From the NCBI RefSeq assembly GCF_001704295.1, contig NZ_CP012334.1:2616084-2680083 (forward strand): 64,000 nucleotides of DNA. Direction: 5' to 3'. The translations under genes were made by a program, and so were the position numbers. Each line of letters starts with the position of its first letter. Position 1 is the first letter of the stretch. The notes beneath the pieces are model-generated. The model saw only the letters and a program-made list of their open reading frames with translations. It did not search any database and was not told where the DNA came from. Below are positions 51,328 to 59,362 of this stretch, one piece after another. The stretch comes from Bordetella sp. H567. GTDB taxonomy: Bacteria > Pseudomonadota > Gammaproteobacteria > Burkholderiales > Burkholderiaceae_B.

Positions 51328-51341
51328 ACGGCGATCACCGT
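51328..51341. promoter_or_regulatory. Imperfect dyad in the galD/LysR gap
   Basis: ACGG-CGATCA-CCGT has perfect four-base arms and lies between the divergent tautomerase and LysR starts, followed by an AT-rich stretch. It may be part of a LysR-type site. Weak evidence. Confidence 0.3.
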
Positions 51342-51374
51342 TCTAATATTTTTATTTCGGTGTTGCGGCACAGC

Positions 51375-52625
51375 ATGGAACAGAGCATGGTCGGCGGGCT
51401 CAGCCTGCATCATCTGCACGTCTTTACCGCGGTGGCCACGGCGGGCGGCGTGCGCCGATCCGCGGAAGCGCTGTTCCGGGCCTCCTCCGCGGTGACGCGC
51501 GCCATCGGCCACCTGGAACACAGCCTCGGCGTCGCGCTGTTCGAACGCAAGGCCACGGGCATGCTGCTGACGGCCGCCGGTGAGGCCGTGCTGGTGCGCG
51601 CGCGGCGTATCGAGGCCGAACTGGACGCGGTCCGCGACGAGGCCCTGGCGTTGCGGCGCGGGCAGGGCGGCGCCAGCGGCGTCGGCGCGACCGCCGCGCT
51701 ATTCCATACGCGCCGCCTGACCAGCGCCGCCTTGCTGGCCGACGTGCACCACATGTCCACCGTCGCCCATGCCTGCGGCCTGACGCAGCCGGCCATCAGC
51801 GCATCGATCGCCAAGCTGGAAAAGAACCTGGCGCAGCGGCTGTTCCAGCGCACGGCGCGCGGTATGGTGCCGACGCCGGTTGGGGAGCGCTGGGTGGTCC
51901 GCTTCAAGCGCGTATTGGCCGAACTGCGCAATATCCAGGCGGACATGGCCGCGCTGAACGGCGCGCTGGAAGGCGTGGTGACAGTCGGCGCGCTGCCCAT
52001 GATCCGCACCATGGTGCTGCCCGCGGCCATCGCCAACGTGCTGGCGCGCCATCCCAAACTGCGCATCCGCACGCTGGAAAGCCCGTACGGCGACCTGTGC
52101 GCCCGGCTACTCAGCGCGGAGGTGGATTTCATCCTGGGCGCGCTGCGGCCGCTGCACGACACCTCGCTCAGCACCCGCCTGCTGCTGCACGAGGACATCG
52201 TCCTGATCGCGCGGGCGGGACATCCGCTGGCGGGGCGTCCCGTCGGCTTCGCGGATCTGGCCCGCTACCCGTGGGTGCTGTCGCGGGCCTCCACGCCGCT
52301 GCGCGACCAGCTCAACGATTTCTTCCGGCGCAAGGGGCAGCCGCTGCTGGTGCCCTCCGTCGAAACCGCGGATTTGGCGCTGCTGCGCGGCCTGCTGCTG
52401 CATTCCGACATGCTCACCGCCTTGTCGGTCCATCAGCTGCACTACGAGTTCGAGGCAGGCGGCCTGGCCACGTTGGATTTCGCGCTGGACGGCATGCGGC
52501 GCGAAATCGGCGTGACGACACGCACCGGCGCGCAGCTGTCGCCGGGCGCTGGCGCGCTGCTGGACGAGATATCGCGCCTGGCGGCGTCGATGACGGCGGG
52601 GTCGGCGCGCGCGAGCGCCCGTTGA
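51375..52625 (+). CDS. LysR-type regulator with two N-terminal HTH domains
   Basis: A 416-residue regulator, about 110 residues longer than usual. Two LysR-type HTH domains occur in tandem. The first is at about 10-68 (HLHVFTAVATAGGVRRSAEALFRASSAVTRAIGHLE-like). The second is at about 113-172 (LLADVHHMSTVAHACGLTQPAISASIAKLEK-like, then RGMVPTPVGE). A normal effector domain follows from about 195 (GVVTVGALPMIRTMVLP, ILGALRPLHDTSL). The start at 51375 directly precedes the first domain; the ribosome binding site is weak. It is divergent from the tautomerase and upstream of a LigI-like lactonase, so it probably controls aromatic-acid genes. Confidence 0.85.
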   Translation: MEQSMVGGLSLHHLHVFTAVATAGGVRRSAEALFRASSAVTRAIGHLEHSLGVALFERKATGMLLTAAGEAVLVRARRIEAELDAVRDEALALRRGQGGASGVGATAALFHTRRLTSAALLADVHHMSTVAHACGLTQPAISASIAKLEKNLAQRLFQRTARGMVPTPVGERWVVRFKRVLAELRNIQADMAALNGALEGVVTVGALPMIRTMVLPAAIANVLARHPKLRIRTLESPYGDLCARLLSAEVDFILGALRPLHDTSLSTRLLLHEDIVLIARAGHPLAGRPVGFADLARYPWVLSRASTPLRDQLNDFFRRKGQPLLVPSVETADLALLRGLLLHSDMLTALSVHQLHYEFEAGGLATLDFALDGMRREIGVTTRTGAQLSPGAGALLDEISRLAASMTAGSARASAR

Positions 52626-52826
52626 CGCGGCGCGAACCCCCGGCGGCCGATGGACGGCGAAGCGGGCCCTGCGGCGGCGCGTACGGCTGGCCGCCGACGC
52701 GGCGTGGCTTCCGGGCGCCTCGGCATAAACGGATTAGAGCGGCTGGAACGGTACAAGGCAACCAAGCCGGCGACGCTTGCCCGCATACTCGGCGGCATCA
52801 CCCCCGTCAAAGAAGGAAAAGGCGAC

Positions 52827-53702
52827 ATGAAGAGCGTGCCACCCCCGCATCCCCATCCCAGCAAGCCGGCGTACGCGCTGCCGCCGGGCAGTTGCGACGC
52901 CCATGTGCACGTGTATGGCCCGGTGGCGCGCTTTCCGTATGCGGCCGATCGTGCCTACGACCCGCCGGAGGCGCCCATCGAGCGTTTGCAGGCATTGCAC
53001 CACTTGCTGGGCGTGGAACGGGCCGTCATCGTGCAGGCAACGGTGCACGGGACCGACAACCGCGCGATGCTGGACGCGATCGCGCGTGCGCCGGACCGGT
53101 ATCGCGGCGTGGCGCTGGTGGCGCGGGACGTGTCCGCCGGTGAGCTGCGCCAGCTTCATGCGCAGGGCGTGCGTGGGGTGCGCTACAACTTCATGCCGCA
53201 CCTGGGCAAGTCCGCCGATCCCGACGAGGTGCGCGCCGTCGCCGAACGCATCGCGCCCCTGGGCTGGCATGTGCAGGTCCACGTCACCGCGGCGCATCTG
53301 CCCGCGATACGGGGCTTCCTGGAGTCGCTGCCGGTGCCCTTCGTCATCGACCACATGGGGCGGCCCATGGTGGAGGACGGACTGGAGCAGCCGGCGCTGG
53401 CCGCGCTTCTGGACGTGCTGCGGCATGGTCGCGCCTGGGTGAAGATCAGCGGGCCCGAACGCATATCGGCACGCCTGTCCGCGCAGGCGCAACCGTATGC
53501 GGATGCGGCGCCGTTCGTGCGGCGCATCCTGGACGCCGCGCCGGACCGCACCGTATGGGGCACGGACTGGCCGCATCCTAACGTGCGCGAGATCCCGGAC
53601 GACGGCAAGCTGGTGGAGCTGCTGCCGCGCTACACGGACGATGCCGCCGTGCTCCAACGGGTCCTGGTCGAGAATCCCGCGCGCCTGTACTGGTACGACT
53701 GA
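52827..53702 (+). CDS. Amidohydrolase, 2-pyrone-4,6-dicarboxylate lactonase (LigI)-like
   Basis: A 291-residue TIM-barrel hydrolase. Metal/substrate motifs include GSCDAHVHVYGPVARFPY, VIVQATVHGTDN, GVRGVRYNFMPHLG, PFVIDHMGRPMVEDG, VKISGPERIS and WGTDWPHPNVREIPDDG. These follow Sphingobium LigI, which opens 2-pyrone-4,6-dicarboxylate to 4-oxalomesaconate. Other amidohydrolase-2 lactonases share most of them, so substrate is likely but not proven. AAGGAAAAGGCGAC lies before the ATG at 52827. It follows the double-HTH LysR gene by 200 bp on the same strand. Confidence 0.82.
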   Translation: MKSVPPPHPHPSKPAYALPPGSCDAHVHVYGPVARFPYAADRAYDPPEAPIERLQALHHLLGVERAVIVQATVHGTDNRAMLDAIARAPDRYRGVALVARDVSAGELRQLHAQGVRGVRYNFMPHLGKSADPDEVRAVAERIAPLGWHVQVHVTAAHLPAIRGFLESLPVPFVIDHMGRPMVEDGLEQPALAALLDVLRHGRAWVKISGPERISARLSAQAQPYADAAPFVRRILDAAPDRTVWGTDWPHPNVREIPDDGKLVELLPRYTDDAAVLQRVLVENPARLYWYD

Positions 53703-54030
53703 AGCGATGCCACTGGCCCGCGCCTTCCCGCGGGCAGGATCATCGCTGGCCGAATATATCGTGGTACGAGATATCCCTAATATTCGGGGATGGCGGCCAT
53801 CGTTATGCTTCCTGTCAGTTAGATTTCAACTCGCTTTCTAGGGTGTGCAGGCGCGCCAGCGTCTGCGCGCCCGCCAAGGCGACGCGTCCGTGCGCGGCCC
53901 AGGTCGCCGCCATGGCGCTTCATCACCGCGTCGCACGACCATACCGTGCAAGGGCCCGCTTGCGCCGCGTATCCGCGGTGCGGGATTCGTACGCCCTGAC
54001 GAAATGCCGCCACCACAAGGAGACAGGATC
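53703..54030. other. Intergenic region before tctA
   Basis: A 328-bp gap without a convincing gene. It contains an AT-rich stretch around 53752-53790 with an operator-like dyad at 53759-53769 and, at its right end, the AAGGAG of the TctA gene. An open frame running into tctA from 53845 lacks a start signal and family support. Confidence 0.45.
53759..53769. promoter_or_regulatory. FadR-type GntR operator-like site upstream of tctA
   Basis: TCGTGGTACGA matches the TNGTNNNACNA consensus of FadR-subgroup GntR proteins exactly, and flanking ATATC/GATAT extends the dyad. No GntR gene is adjacent, so the regulator may be encoded elsewhere. Confidence 0.5.
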
Positions 54031-55536
54031 GTGGAACTGCTGCAACACCTCGCATTGGGCTTTTCTGTGGCGTTTTCGCCGGAAAACCTACTCTACGCCT
54101 TGCTTGGCTGCATCCTGGGCACCCTGGTGGGTGTGCTGCCCGGCCTGGGCCCCGTGCCGACGATCGCCATGCTGTTGCCCATTACCTATGTGCTGCCGCC
54201 GGTGGCGGGCCTGATCATGCTGGCGGGCATCTACTACGGCACGCAGTACGGCGGCTCGACCACCGCGATCCTGGTGAATCTGCCGGGGGAAACTTCGGCC
54301 GTGGTGACGACGCTGGACGGGCACCAGATGGCGCGCAACGGGAGGGCGGGCGCAGCCCTGGCGCTGGCCGCGATCGGCTCTTTCTTCGCCGGCACGGTGG
54401 CCACCGCGATCATCGCCGCCTTCGCGCCGCCGCTGGCCGAGGTGGCCTTCCTGTTCGGGCCGGCGGAATACTTTTCGCTGATGACGCTGGGCCTGGTGGG
54501 CGCCGTCGTGCTGGCATCGGGTTCGCTGGTCAAGGCCATTGCCATGATCATTCTTGGCTTGCTGTTGGGGATGGTCGGCACGGACGTGAACTCCGGCGTC
54601 GCGCGCTATGACTTCGGCATTCCGGAACTGCAGGACGGCATCGACTTCGCCATCGTCGCCATGGGCGTGTTCGGTTTCGCGGAAATCCTGGCTAACCTGG
54701 AGTTGAAGGACCAACGCGTGGAGGTGGCCGGCAAGGTGGGGTCGCTCTATCCGAGCCGGCGCGAATTCCGCGAGGCGGCGCCGGCCATCCTGCGCGGCAC
54801 GGCGCTGGGCGCCTGCCTGGGCATCCTGCCCGGCGGCGGCGCGACGCTGTCCGCGTTCGCCTCCTACACGCTGGAGAAAAAGGTGGCGCGCGAGCCGGAA
54901 CGCTTCGGCAAGGGGCATCCGGCGGGGCTGGCGGGGCCGGAATCCGCCAATAACGCGGGCGCGCAGACGTCGTTCATTCCGTTGCTGACGCTGGGCATTC
55001 CGGGCAACGCGGTGATGGCGCTGATGGTGGGCGCGATGACCATCCACAACATCCAGCCCGGGCCGCAGGTGATGTCCAGCCATCCGGACCTGTTCTGGGG
55101 GCTCATCGTGTCGATGTGGATCGGCAACCTGATGCTGGTGGTGCTGAACCTGCCGATGATCGGCATCTGGGTGAAGCTGCTGAAGGTCCCTTATCGCATC
55201 CTGTTTCCGGCCATCCTGATCTTCTGCACGATCGGGGTCTATTCGCTGAACTACAACGTGTTCGACATCTACGTGACCGCGGCCTTCGGCGCGGTCGGGT
55301 ATCTGTGGGCCAAGCTCAAGTGCGAAGGCGCGCCGCTGCTGCTGGGCCTGGTGCTGGGACCGATGATGGAAGAGAACTTCCGGCGGGCATTGCTGCTGTC
55401 GCGCGGCGATTTCACCACCTTCCTGCAACGGCCGATCTCCGCCGGGCTGCTGGCCGCCACCGTCGGGTTGATCGCGATCGTCGCCTTGCCGTCGATCCGC
55501 AAGGGCCGCCAGGAGGCCTTCGCCGAGGAAACTTGA
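54031..55536 (+). CDS. tctA: TctA large permease subunit of a tripartite tricarboxylate transporter
   Basis: A 501-residue inner-membrane protein with about twelve helices. Family blocks are GVLPGLGPVPTIAMLLPITY, YYGTQYGGSTTAILVNLPGE, GLLLGMVGTDVNSG, LPGGGATLSAFASYTLEK and PESANNAGAQTSFIPLLTLGIPGN-like sequence. TctA carries the ion-coupled transport step. The start is a GTG at 54031 with AAGGAG upstream. No TctB-like small subunit is seen nearby in the window. This is the only TTT permease among nine Bug receptors, and it is convergent with the selenoprotein operon, whose two Bug proteins may deliver ligand to it. Confidence 0.93.
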   Translation: MELLQHLALGFSVAFSPENLLYALLGCILGTLVGVLPGLGPVPTIAMLLPITYVLPPVAGLIMLAGIYYGTQYGGSTTAILVNLPGETSAVVTTLDGHQMARNGRAGAALALAAIGSFFAGTVATAIIAAFAPPLAEVAFLFGPAEYFSLMTLGLVGAVVLASGSLVKAIAMIILGLLLGMVGTDVNSGVARYDFGIPELQDGIDFAIVAMGVFGFAEILANLELKDQRVEVAGKVGSLYPSRREFREAAPAILRGTALGACLGILPGGGATLSAFASYTLEKKVAREPERFGKGHPAGLAGPESANNAGAQTSFIPLLTLGIPGNAVMALMVGAMTIHNIQPGPQVMSSHPDLFWGLIVSMWIGNLMLVVLNLPMIGIWVKLLKVPYRILFPAILIFCTIGVYSLNYNVFDIYVTAAFGAVGYLWAKLKCEGAPLLLGLVLGPMMEENFRRALLLSRGDFTTFLQRPISAGLLAATVGLIAIVALPSIRKGRQEAFAEET

Positions 55537-55559
55537 AGCCGCCGCGCGTGACGCCGGCG

Positions 55560-56651
55560 CTATCGGGAATCGGCCGGTCCCTCGCCCGGCATCTCGATCC
55601 GCCGCGTCGCCGCGCGCGAGTTGCCGAAGCAGGGGATGTAGACCGAATGCGTGCCCGGGCCCCCGGCCACCATGATGCGTATGTCCTTGGCGGCCCGCGC
55701 GATCGGCAGCAGCGTGTCGTCCTGGATCTCTCCCAATTCCTTGCGGCGCGACGCCCGTGCGCGGTACAGGTCGCGTTCGGCCATGTGGCGCGCCGGCATT
55801 TTCGTCAATTCCCATAGGCGCTGCTGTACGGCGGCCTTGTCGAAGCCGCCGCGCATGCAGATATCCGCGTGCTCGGGGCTGATCATCAGCCAGGGCTCGC
55901 CGCCATGCACGTATTCGTTGCTGGGCGGATGCACCATGGTTTCCGCGAACACGCGCAGGAGTTCATCCACCTGCTTGCTGTGCGTGTTCATGTTCATGGT
56001 GCCTTCGATGCCGACCACCGTGACCGTGCTGTCGCCGGCGGCGAAGCCGTAGTCCGCGCGCAGCGTCGCCCAGGGCGAGCGTGCTTCGTTCTCGGCGCAG
56101 CACATGGTGTAGCGGGCGGGCTGGCCTTGCGTCGCGCGGTCCATCTGGCCGGGCAGGGCGCCGCCGACGTTGCGCAGCAGCAGGCGCACCGCGCGGCCCA
56201 CGGTGGCATTGGCGGGATTGCCCTCGCCCAGGCAGTTCCAGCCGGCATTGAAGCCCAGCGCATCGGACAGCGGCCCGCTGACGATGACCCAGATCGCCAC
56301 CGGATTGGTGGTCGCCTGGATCGCCTGCAGGTTGAAATCGGCATCGGCCAGCGCCCGCGCCGCCGCGACCAGCACCGGCATGGCCTGCGGCTGGCAGCCC
56401 GCCATGACGGCGTTGATCGCGATGCGCTCGGTCGTCGCCGCGCCGAAGGCCGGCGCCAGCCACGCGACCACCTCGTGGCGCGGCAGGCCCGCGCCGGCCA
56501 GCATGCGCTGCACGCGGGCCTCCGTGGGCGGGATGATGGGCAGTCCGTCGGCCCACTGGCGTTCCTGGTACAGGCGGTTGATGGCCTCCAGGTCGTCCTC
56601 GGCCTGGAAAGTGGCGGCTTGTTCTTCCGCCGGCTGTGCGCGGGAAGTCAC
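55560..56651 (-). CDS. Protein of unknown function, separate form of the domain fused in the second selenoprotein
   Basis: A 363-residue cytoplasmic protein. I do not know a named family. Landmarks: ADGLPIIPPTEARV near residue 33, INAVMAGCQPQAMPVLVAAARAL near 75, NATVGRAVRLLLRNVGG near 145, YTMCCAENE near 180 and VAGGPGTHSVYIP near 335. The protein encoded at 59363 carries the same domain after its UGSC part (DGLPIVPPT, NGVMAGCRP, NTTVGR). The start is GTG at 56651, overlapping the UGSC selenoprotein stop as GTGA with GGAGGA upstream, so translation is coupled. Shared fusion and coupling imply it works with the UGSC protein. Confidence 0.75.
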   Translation of the reverse strand: MTSRAQPAEEQAATFQAEDDLEAINRLYQERQWADGLPIIPPTEARVQRMLAGAGLPRHEVVAWLAPAFGAATTERIAINAVMAGCQPQAMPVLVAAARALADADFNLQAIQATTNPVAIWVIVSGPLSDALGFNAGWNCLGEGNPANATVGRAVRLLLRNVGGALPGQMDRATQGQPARYTMCCAENEARSPWATLRADYGFAAGDSTVTVVGIEGTMNMNTHSKQVDELLRVFAETMVHPPSNEYVHGGEPWLMISPEHADICMRGGFDKAAVQQRLWELTKMPARHMAERDLYRARASRRKELGEIQDDTLLPIARAAKDIRIMVAGGPGTHSVYIPCFGNSRAATRRIEMPGEGPADSR

Positions 56652-57220
56652 GGCTGCGTTCCTCCGGCCATCAAGGCCATGAGCTGTTCCGCGCATTGCG
56701 CGGCGATATCGCGGATTTCGTCGCGCGTACGCGTGCCGAAGGGATGCGGGATGACCAGTATCGGAATTTGGGCGCAACCCATCGCCTTGGCCTGGGCACG
56801 GCCCAGGCCGGTGAAGGTGGTCGAGCATACCGTCACGCCGAGACGGCCCAGCTTCGTTATTTCCACACTGTCGTGGACACTCCACGATGTGCAGGAGCCT
56901 CAGTCGCCTGAGCCGCAGATCACAAGATCGCAGTCGGCCGCGAAGCGTTCGATGACGTCGCGGTCCGCGGCGATCGAGGCGGCGCGCTTCTGGTGCGTGA
57001 TGGTGCGCGCGGCGCCGTAGCGGGACACCAGCAGTTCGCCCAGGTCTTCCACCAGGAAGCGGAAATTGGGCTTGGCATTGTCGATGAAGCCGATCACCTT
57101 GCCGGACAGGCCGGACAGCGCCTGCCGCACCGCGGCGCGGGTGGCGGCCATTTCTTCGTCGCTGGCCGTTTCGGCGGCGCGCGGCGCGGTGGGGTCGTAC
57201 AGGGTCACGAGTGCGGACAT
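56648..57220 (-). CDS. UGSC-family selenoprotein (Sec107 encoded by in-frame UGA)
   Basis: Read with UGA as selenocysteine this is one 190-residue protein; a standard gene caller would stop at 56900. The N-terminus (MSALVTLYDPTAPRAAE, AGGAG upstream of the ATG at 57220) leads to GKVIGFIDNAKPNFRFLVE, then CDLVICGSGD-U-GSCTSWSVHD with Sec at residue 107. Reading continues without interruption to IPILVIPHPFGTRTRDEI and stops at 56648. This matches the UGSC family, in which U can be Sec or Cys. A SECIS-like hairpin starts 12 nt after the UGA (apical loop 18 nt after it), and selB lies 4 kb away. Expected role: redox chemistry; substrate unknown. Confidence 0.88.
56871..56887 (-). promoter_or_regulatory. 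SECIS-like hairpin of the first selenoprotein
   Basis: In the mRNA, UCGUGG-AGUGU-CCACGA makes a perfect six-pair stem with a five-base loop. The loop begins 18 nt after the UGA, as in E. coli fdhF, whose loop is GGUCU; G and U occupy the same second and third loop positions. Further CACA/UGUG pairing with a three-base bulge lengthens the stem. Confidence 0.75.
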
Positions 57221-57250
57221 GTGTTTCTCCTGGTATGAATCAAGCGGTGC

Positions 57251-57295
57251 CCTTGGGCCGATGGTCAAGTAGGGCCCTTCGGGCCGATGGTCAAG
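57251..57295. repeat. Short direct repeat between Bug and selenoprotein genes
   Basis: GGGCCGATGGTCAAG occurs exactly twice, at 57255-57269 and 57281-57295, with a 26-bp offset. The right copy overlaps the Bug stop codon, so the repeat probably arose by a small tandem duplication of the gene end. Confidence 0.6.
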
Positions 57296-58292
57296 CCGTG
57301 CCTTTCAGGCCGATGCGTTCGATCAATTGGCCCCAACGGGCGATTTCCGCCTGGATGAAAGCATGAGCGTCGGCCGGCGGATTGGCAACCACCTCCGCGC
57401 CCTGGCTGACGAACTGCTGCATGAGGGCGGGATCGCGCAGCGTCTTGATGGCGGCATCGCGGATGCGCGTCTGCACGGCAGCCGGCGTGCGGGCCTGCGT
57501 CAGCAGCGCATACCACAATGTCGATTGATAGCCGGGGTAGCCTTGCTCGGCAACGGTGGGCAGGTCCGGAGCGATGGGCGAGCGCTGCGCGCCTGTCATG
57601 CCCAGCGCCTTGAGCTTGCCGTCCCTGACTTGCGGGATGGCGGGCAGGGGACTCGTGCATACCACCTTGACCACGCCCGCGATCAGGTCCATCAATGCCG
57701 GTCCGGCGCCCTTGTACGGCACGTGCACCATGTCGATCCCCGCCATGTACTTCAGCAGTTCGACGGACAAGTGGCCGCCCGTACCCGGCCCGGACGATCC
57801 GTAGTTGACCGCGCCGGGATGCGCACGGGCGTAGGCAACCAGTTCCTGGATGTTCGATACGCCCAGCGAGGGATGCGCCACGAAAACCAGCGGCGAACTG
57901 GCGGCGATGGTGATGGGGGCAAAGTCCTTCAGCGTATCGAAGTTCAGGTGCCGCATCAGGGTGGGATTGACGCTGAGCGTGGTGCTGGCCAGATAAAGCG
58001 TGTAGCCGTCCGGTGGCGCGGAGACCGCGAGCTGCGTGGCGATGATCTGGGCGCCGCCGGGCCGGTTGTCGTCGACGATGGCCTGGCCCAGCGCCTGGCC
58101 CAGGCCCGGCGAGATCATCCGGGCCACGATATCGCCCGCGCCGCCGGGCGGATAAGGGATGATCAGGCGGATGGCGTGATCCGGATAGTCCGGCGTCGCG
58201 GAGGCGCCCGTCCAGCGCGGCGCCAGCGCCATGCCGGACAAGGCCGCGGCTCCTTGCAGCAGCCGGCGGCGGTTCTGTTTCGTGTCGGCCAT
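57291..58292 (-). CDS. Bug-family receptor in the selenoprotein operon, Tat-like signal
   Basis: A 333-residue receptor: MADTKQNRRRLLQGAAALSG is a twin-arginine-like signal, followed by YPDHAIRLIIPYPPGGAGD, DNRPGGAQIIATQLA, DGYTLYLASTTLSVNPTLM and HVPYKGAGPALMDLIAG. I use the ATG at 58292 because GGAGGA lies four bases upstream; an upstream ATG (58304) and TTG (58314-58316) are less likely. It lies 70 bp upstream of the first selenoprotein gene and 20 bp after another Bug gene, all on one strand, so it is likely part of the operon. Confidence 0.9.
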   Translation of the reverse strand: MADTKQNRRRLLQGAAALSGMALAPRWTGASATPDYPDHAIRLIIPYPPGGAGDIVARMISPGLGQALGQAIVDDNRPGGAQIIATQLAVSAPPDGYTLYLASTTLSVNPTLMRHLNFDTLKDFAPITIAASSPLVFVAHPSLGVSNIQELVAYARAHPGAVNYGSSGPGTGGHLSVELLKYMAGIDMVHVPYKGAGPALMDLIAGVVKVVCTSPLPAIPQVRDGKLKALGMTGAQRSPIAPDLPTVAEQGYPGYQSTLWYALLTQARTPAAVQTRIRDAAIKTLRDPALMQQFVSQGAEVVANPPADAHAFIQAEIARWGQLIERIGLKGTA

Positions 58293-58312
58293 ATCGTCCT
58301 CCATGCCTTCGA

Positions 58313-59302
58313 TCAAGGTGCCACCCGCAGTTCAGGCTGGCGCTGCACCAGGTCCTGCCACTGGGCGATGTCGCGCTTGATGAACTGTTCCAATTCCCGC
58401 GGCGTGCCGCCGACGATCTCCGCGCCCGTTGCCTTCAGGGCCTGCCGCACGTCGGGCGTGGCCAGGGCCTTGACGATTTCGTCGTGATAGCGCGCCACGA
58501 TGGAAGGCGGGGTGCCCGCGGGCAGCAGCGCGGCGTACCACGAGCCGGTATCGAAGCCCGCCACGCCGGCCTCGCCCATGGTCGGCACCTCCGGGAACAG
58601 CGGCGTGCGCCGCGCGCCGGTCGTGGCGAGCGCGCGCAGCTTGCCGGCATGGATCTGGCCGGCCACGCCGATGGCGTTGAAGAACAGCACCTTGACCTGG
58701 CCGCCGACGATGCCGGTGACGGCATCCACGCCGGTCTTGTAGGGCACGTGCAGCAGGTCCACGTTGGCCCGTACCTTGAACAGTTCGCCTTCCAGGTGCG
58801 AGCTGGATCCGCTGCCGGCCGAGCCGAAGGTCAACGTGTTCGCGTGGGCGCGCGCGTAGGCGATCAGCTCCTGTACCGTACGCACGGGCAGCGACGGGTC
58901 CACGACCAGCAAGTCCGGCAGGGTGGCGATGAGCGAGACCGGCGCGTAGTCCTTGATGGGGTCATAGGGCAGCGACCGCCGCACCGCCGCATTGATGGCA
59001 TGGCTGCCTGTGATGATCAGGATGGTGTAGCCGTCCGGCTTGGACTTGGCCAATTGATCGGACGCGATCACGGTACCCGCGCCGGGCCGGTTTTCCGGCA
59101 CGACGGGCTGCCCAAGCGCGACGGTCAGCTTGGCGGCAAGCAGGCGCGCGACCGTATCCACGGCCCCGCCGGGGCCCGCGGGAATCAGCATGCGTATCGA
59201 ATGGTCGGGCCACGGCCGGCTTTGGGCGTGCGCGGGTAGGCATGCGGCGGCCGCCATCGTCACCGCGACGGCGCATGCGAGTCTGTAAATAAAGGCCGTC
59301 AT
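58313..59302 (-). CDS. Bug-family receptor in the selenoprotein operon, Sec signal
   Basis: A 329-residue receptor: signal peptide ending near LPAHAQSR (about residue 27), then WPDHSIRMLIPAGPGGAVD, PENRPGAGTVIASDQLA, DGYTILIITGSHAINAAV and HVPYKTGVDAVTGIVGGQ. The ATG at 59302 follows a GTG; AAGGGG lies upstream. It starts 60 bp after the second selenoprotein stop. The binding core differs from the adjacent Bug protein, so the pair is not a recent duplication and may recognise different ligands. Confidence 0.9.
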   Translation of the reverse strand: MTAFIYRLACAVAVTMAAAACLPAHAQSRPWPDHSIRMLIPAGPGGAVDTVARLLAAKLTVALGQPVVPENRPGAGTVIASDQLAKSKPDGYTILIITGSHAINAAVRRSLPYDPIKDYAPVSLIATLPDLLVVDPSLPVRTVQELIAYARAHANTLTFGSAGSGSSSHLEGELFKVRANVDLLHVPYKTGVDAVTGIVGGQVKVLFFNAIGVAGQIHAGKLRALATTGARRTPLFPEVPTMGEAGVAGFDTGSWYAALLPAGTPPSIVARYHDEIVKALATPDVRQALKATGAEIVGGTPRELEQFIKRDIAQWQDLVQRQPELRVAP

Positions 59303-59362
59303 CACGATCCCCTTGCTCCATGGATATGGCCGGCGGCACGGACGACGGCCGCGCCGCCGGCT

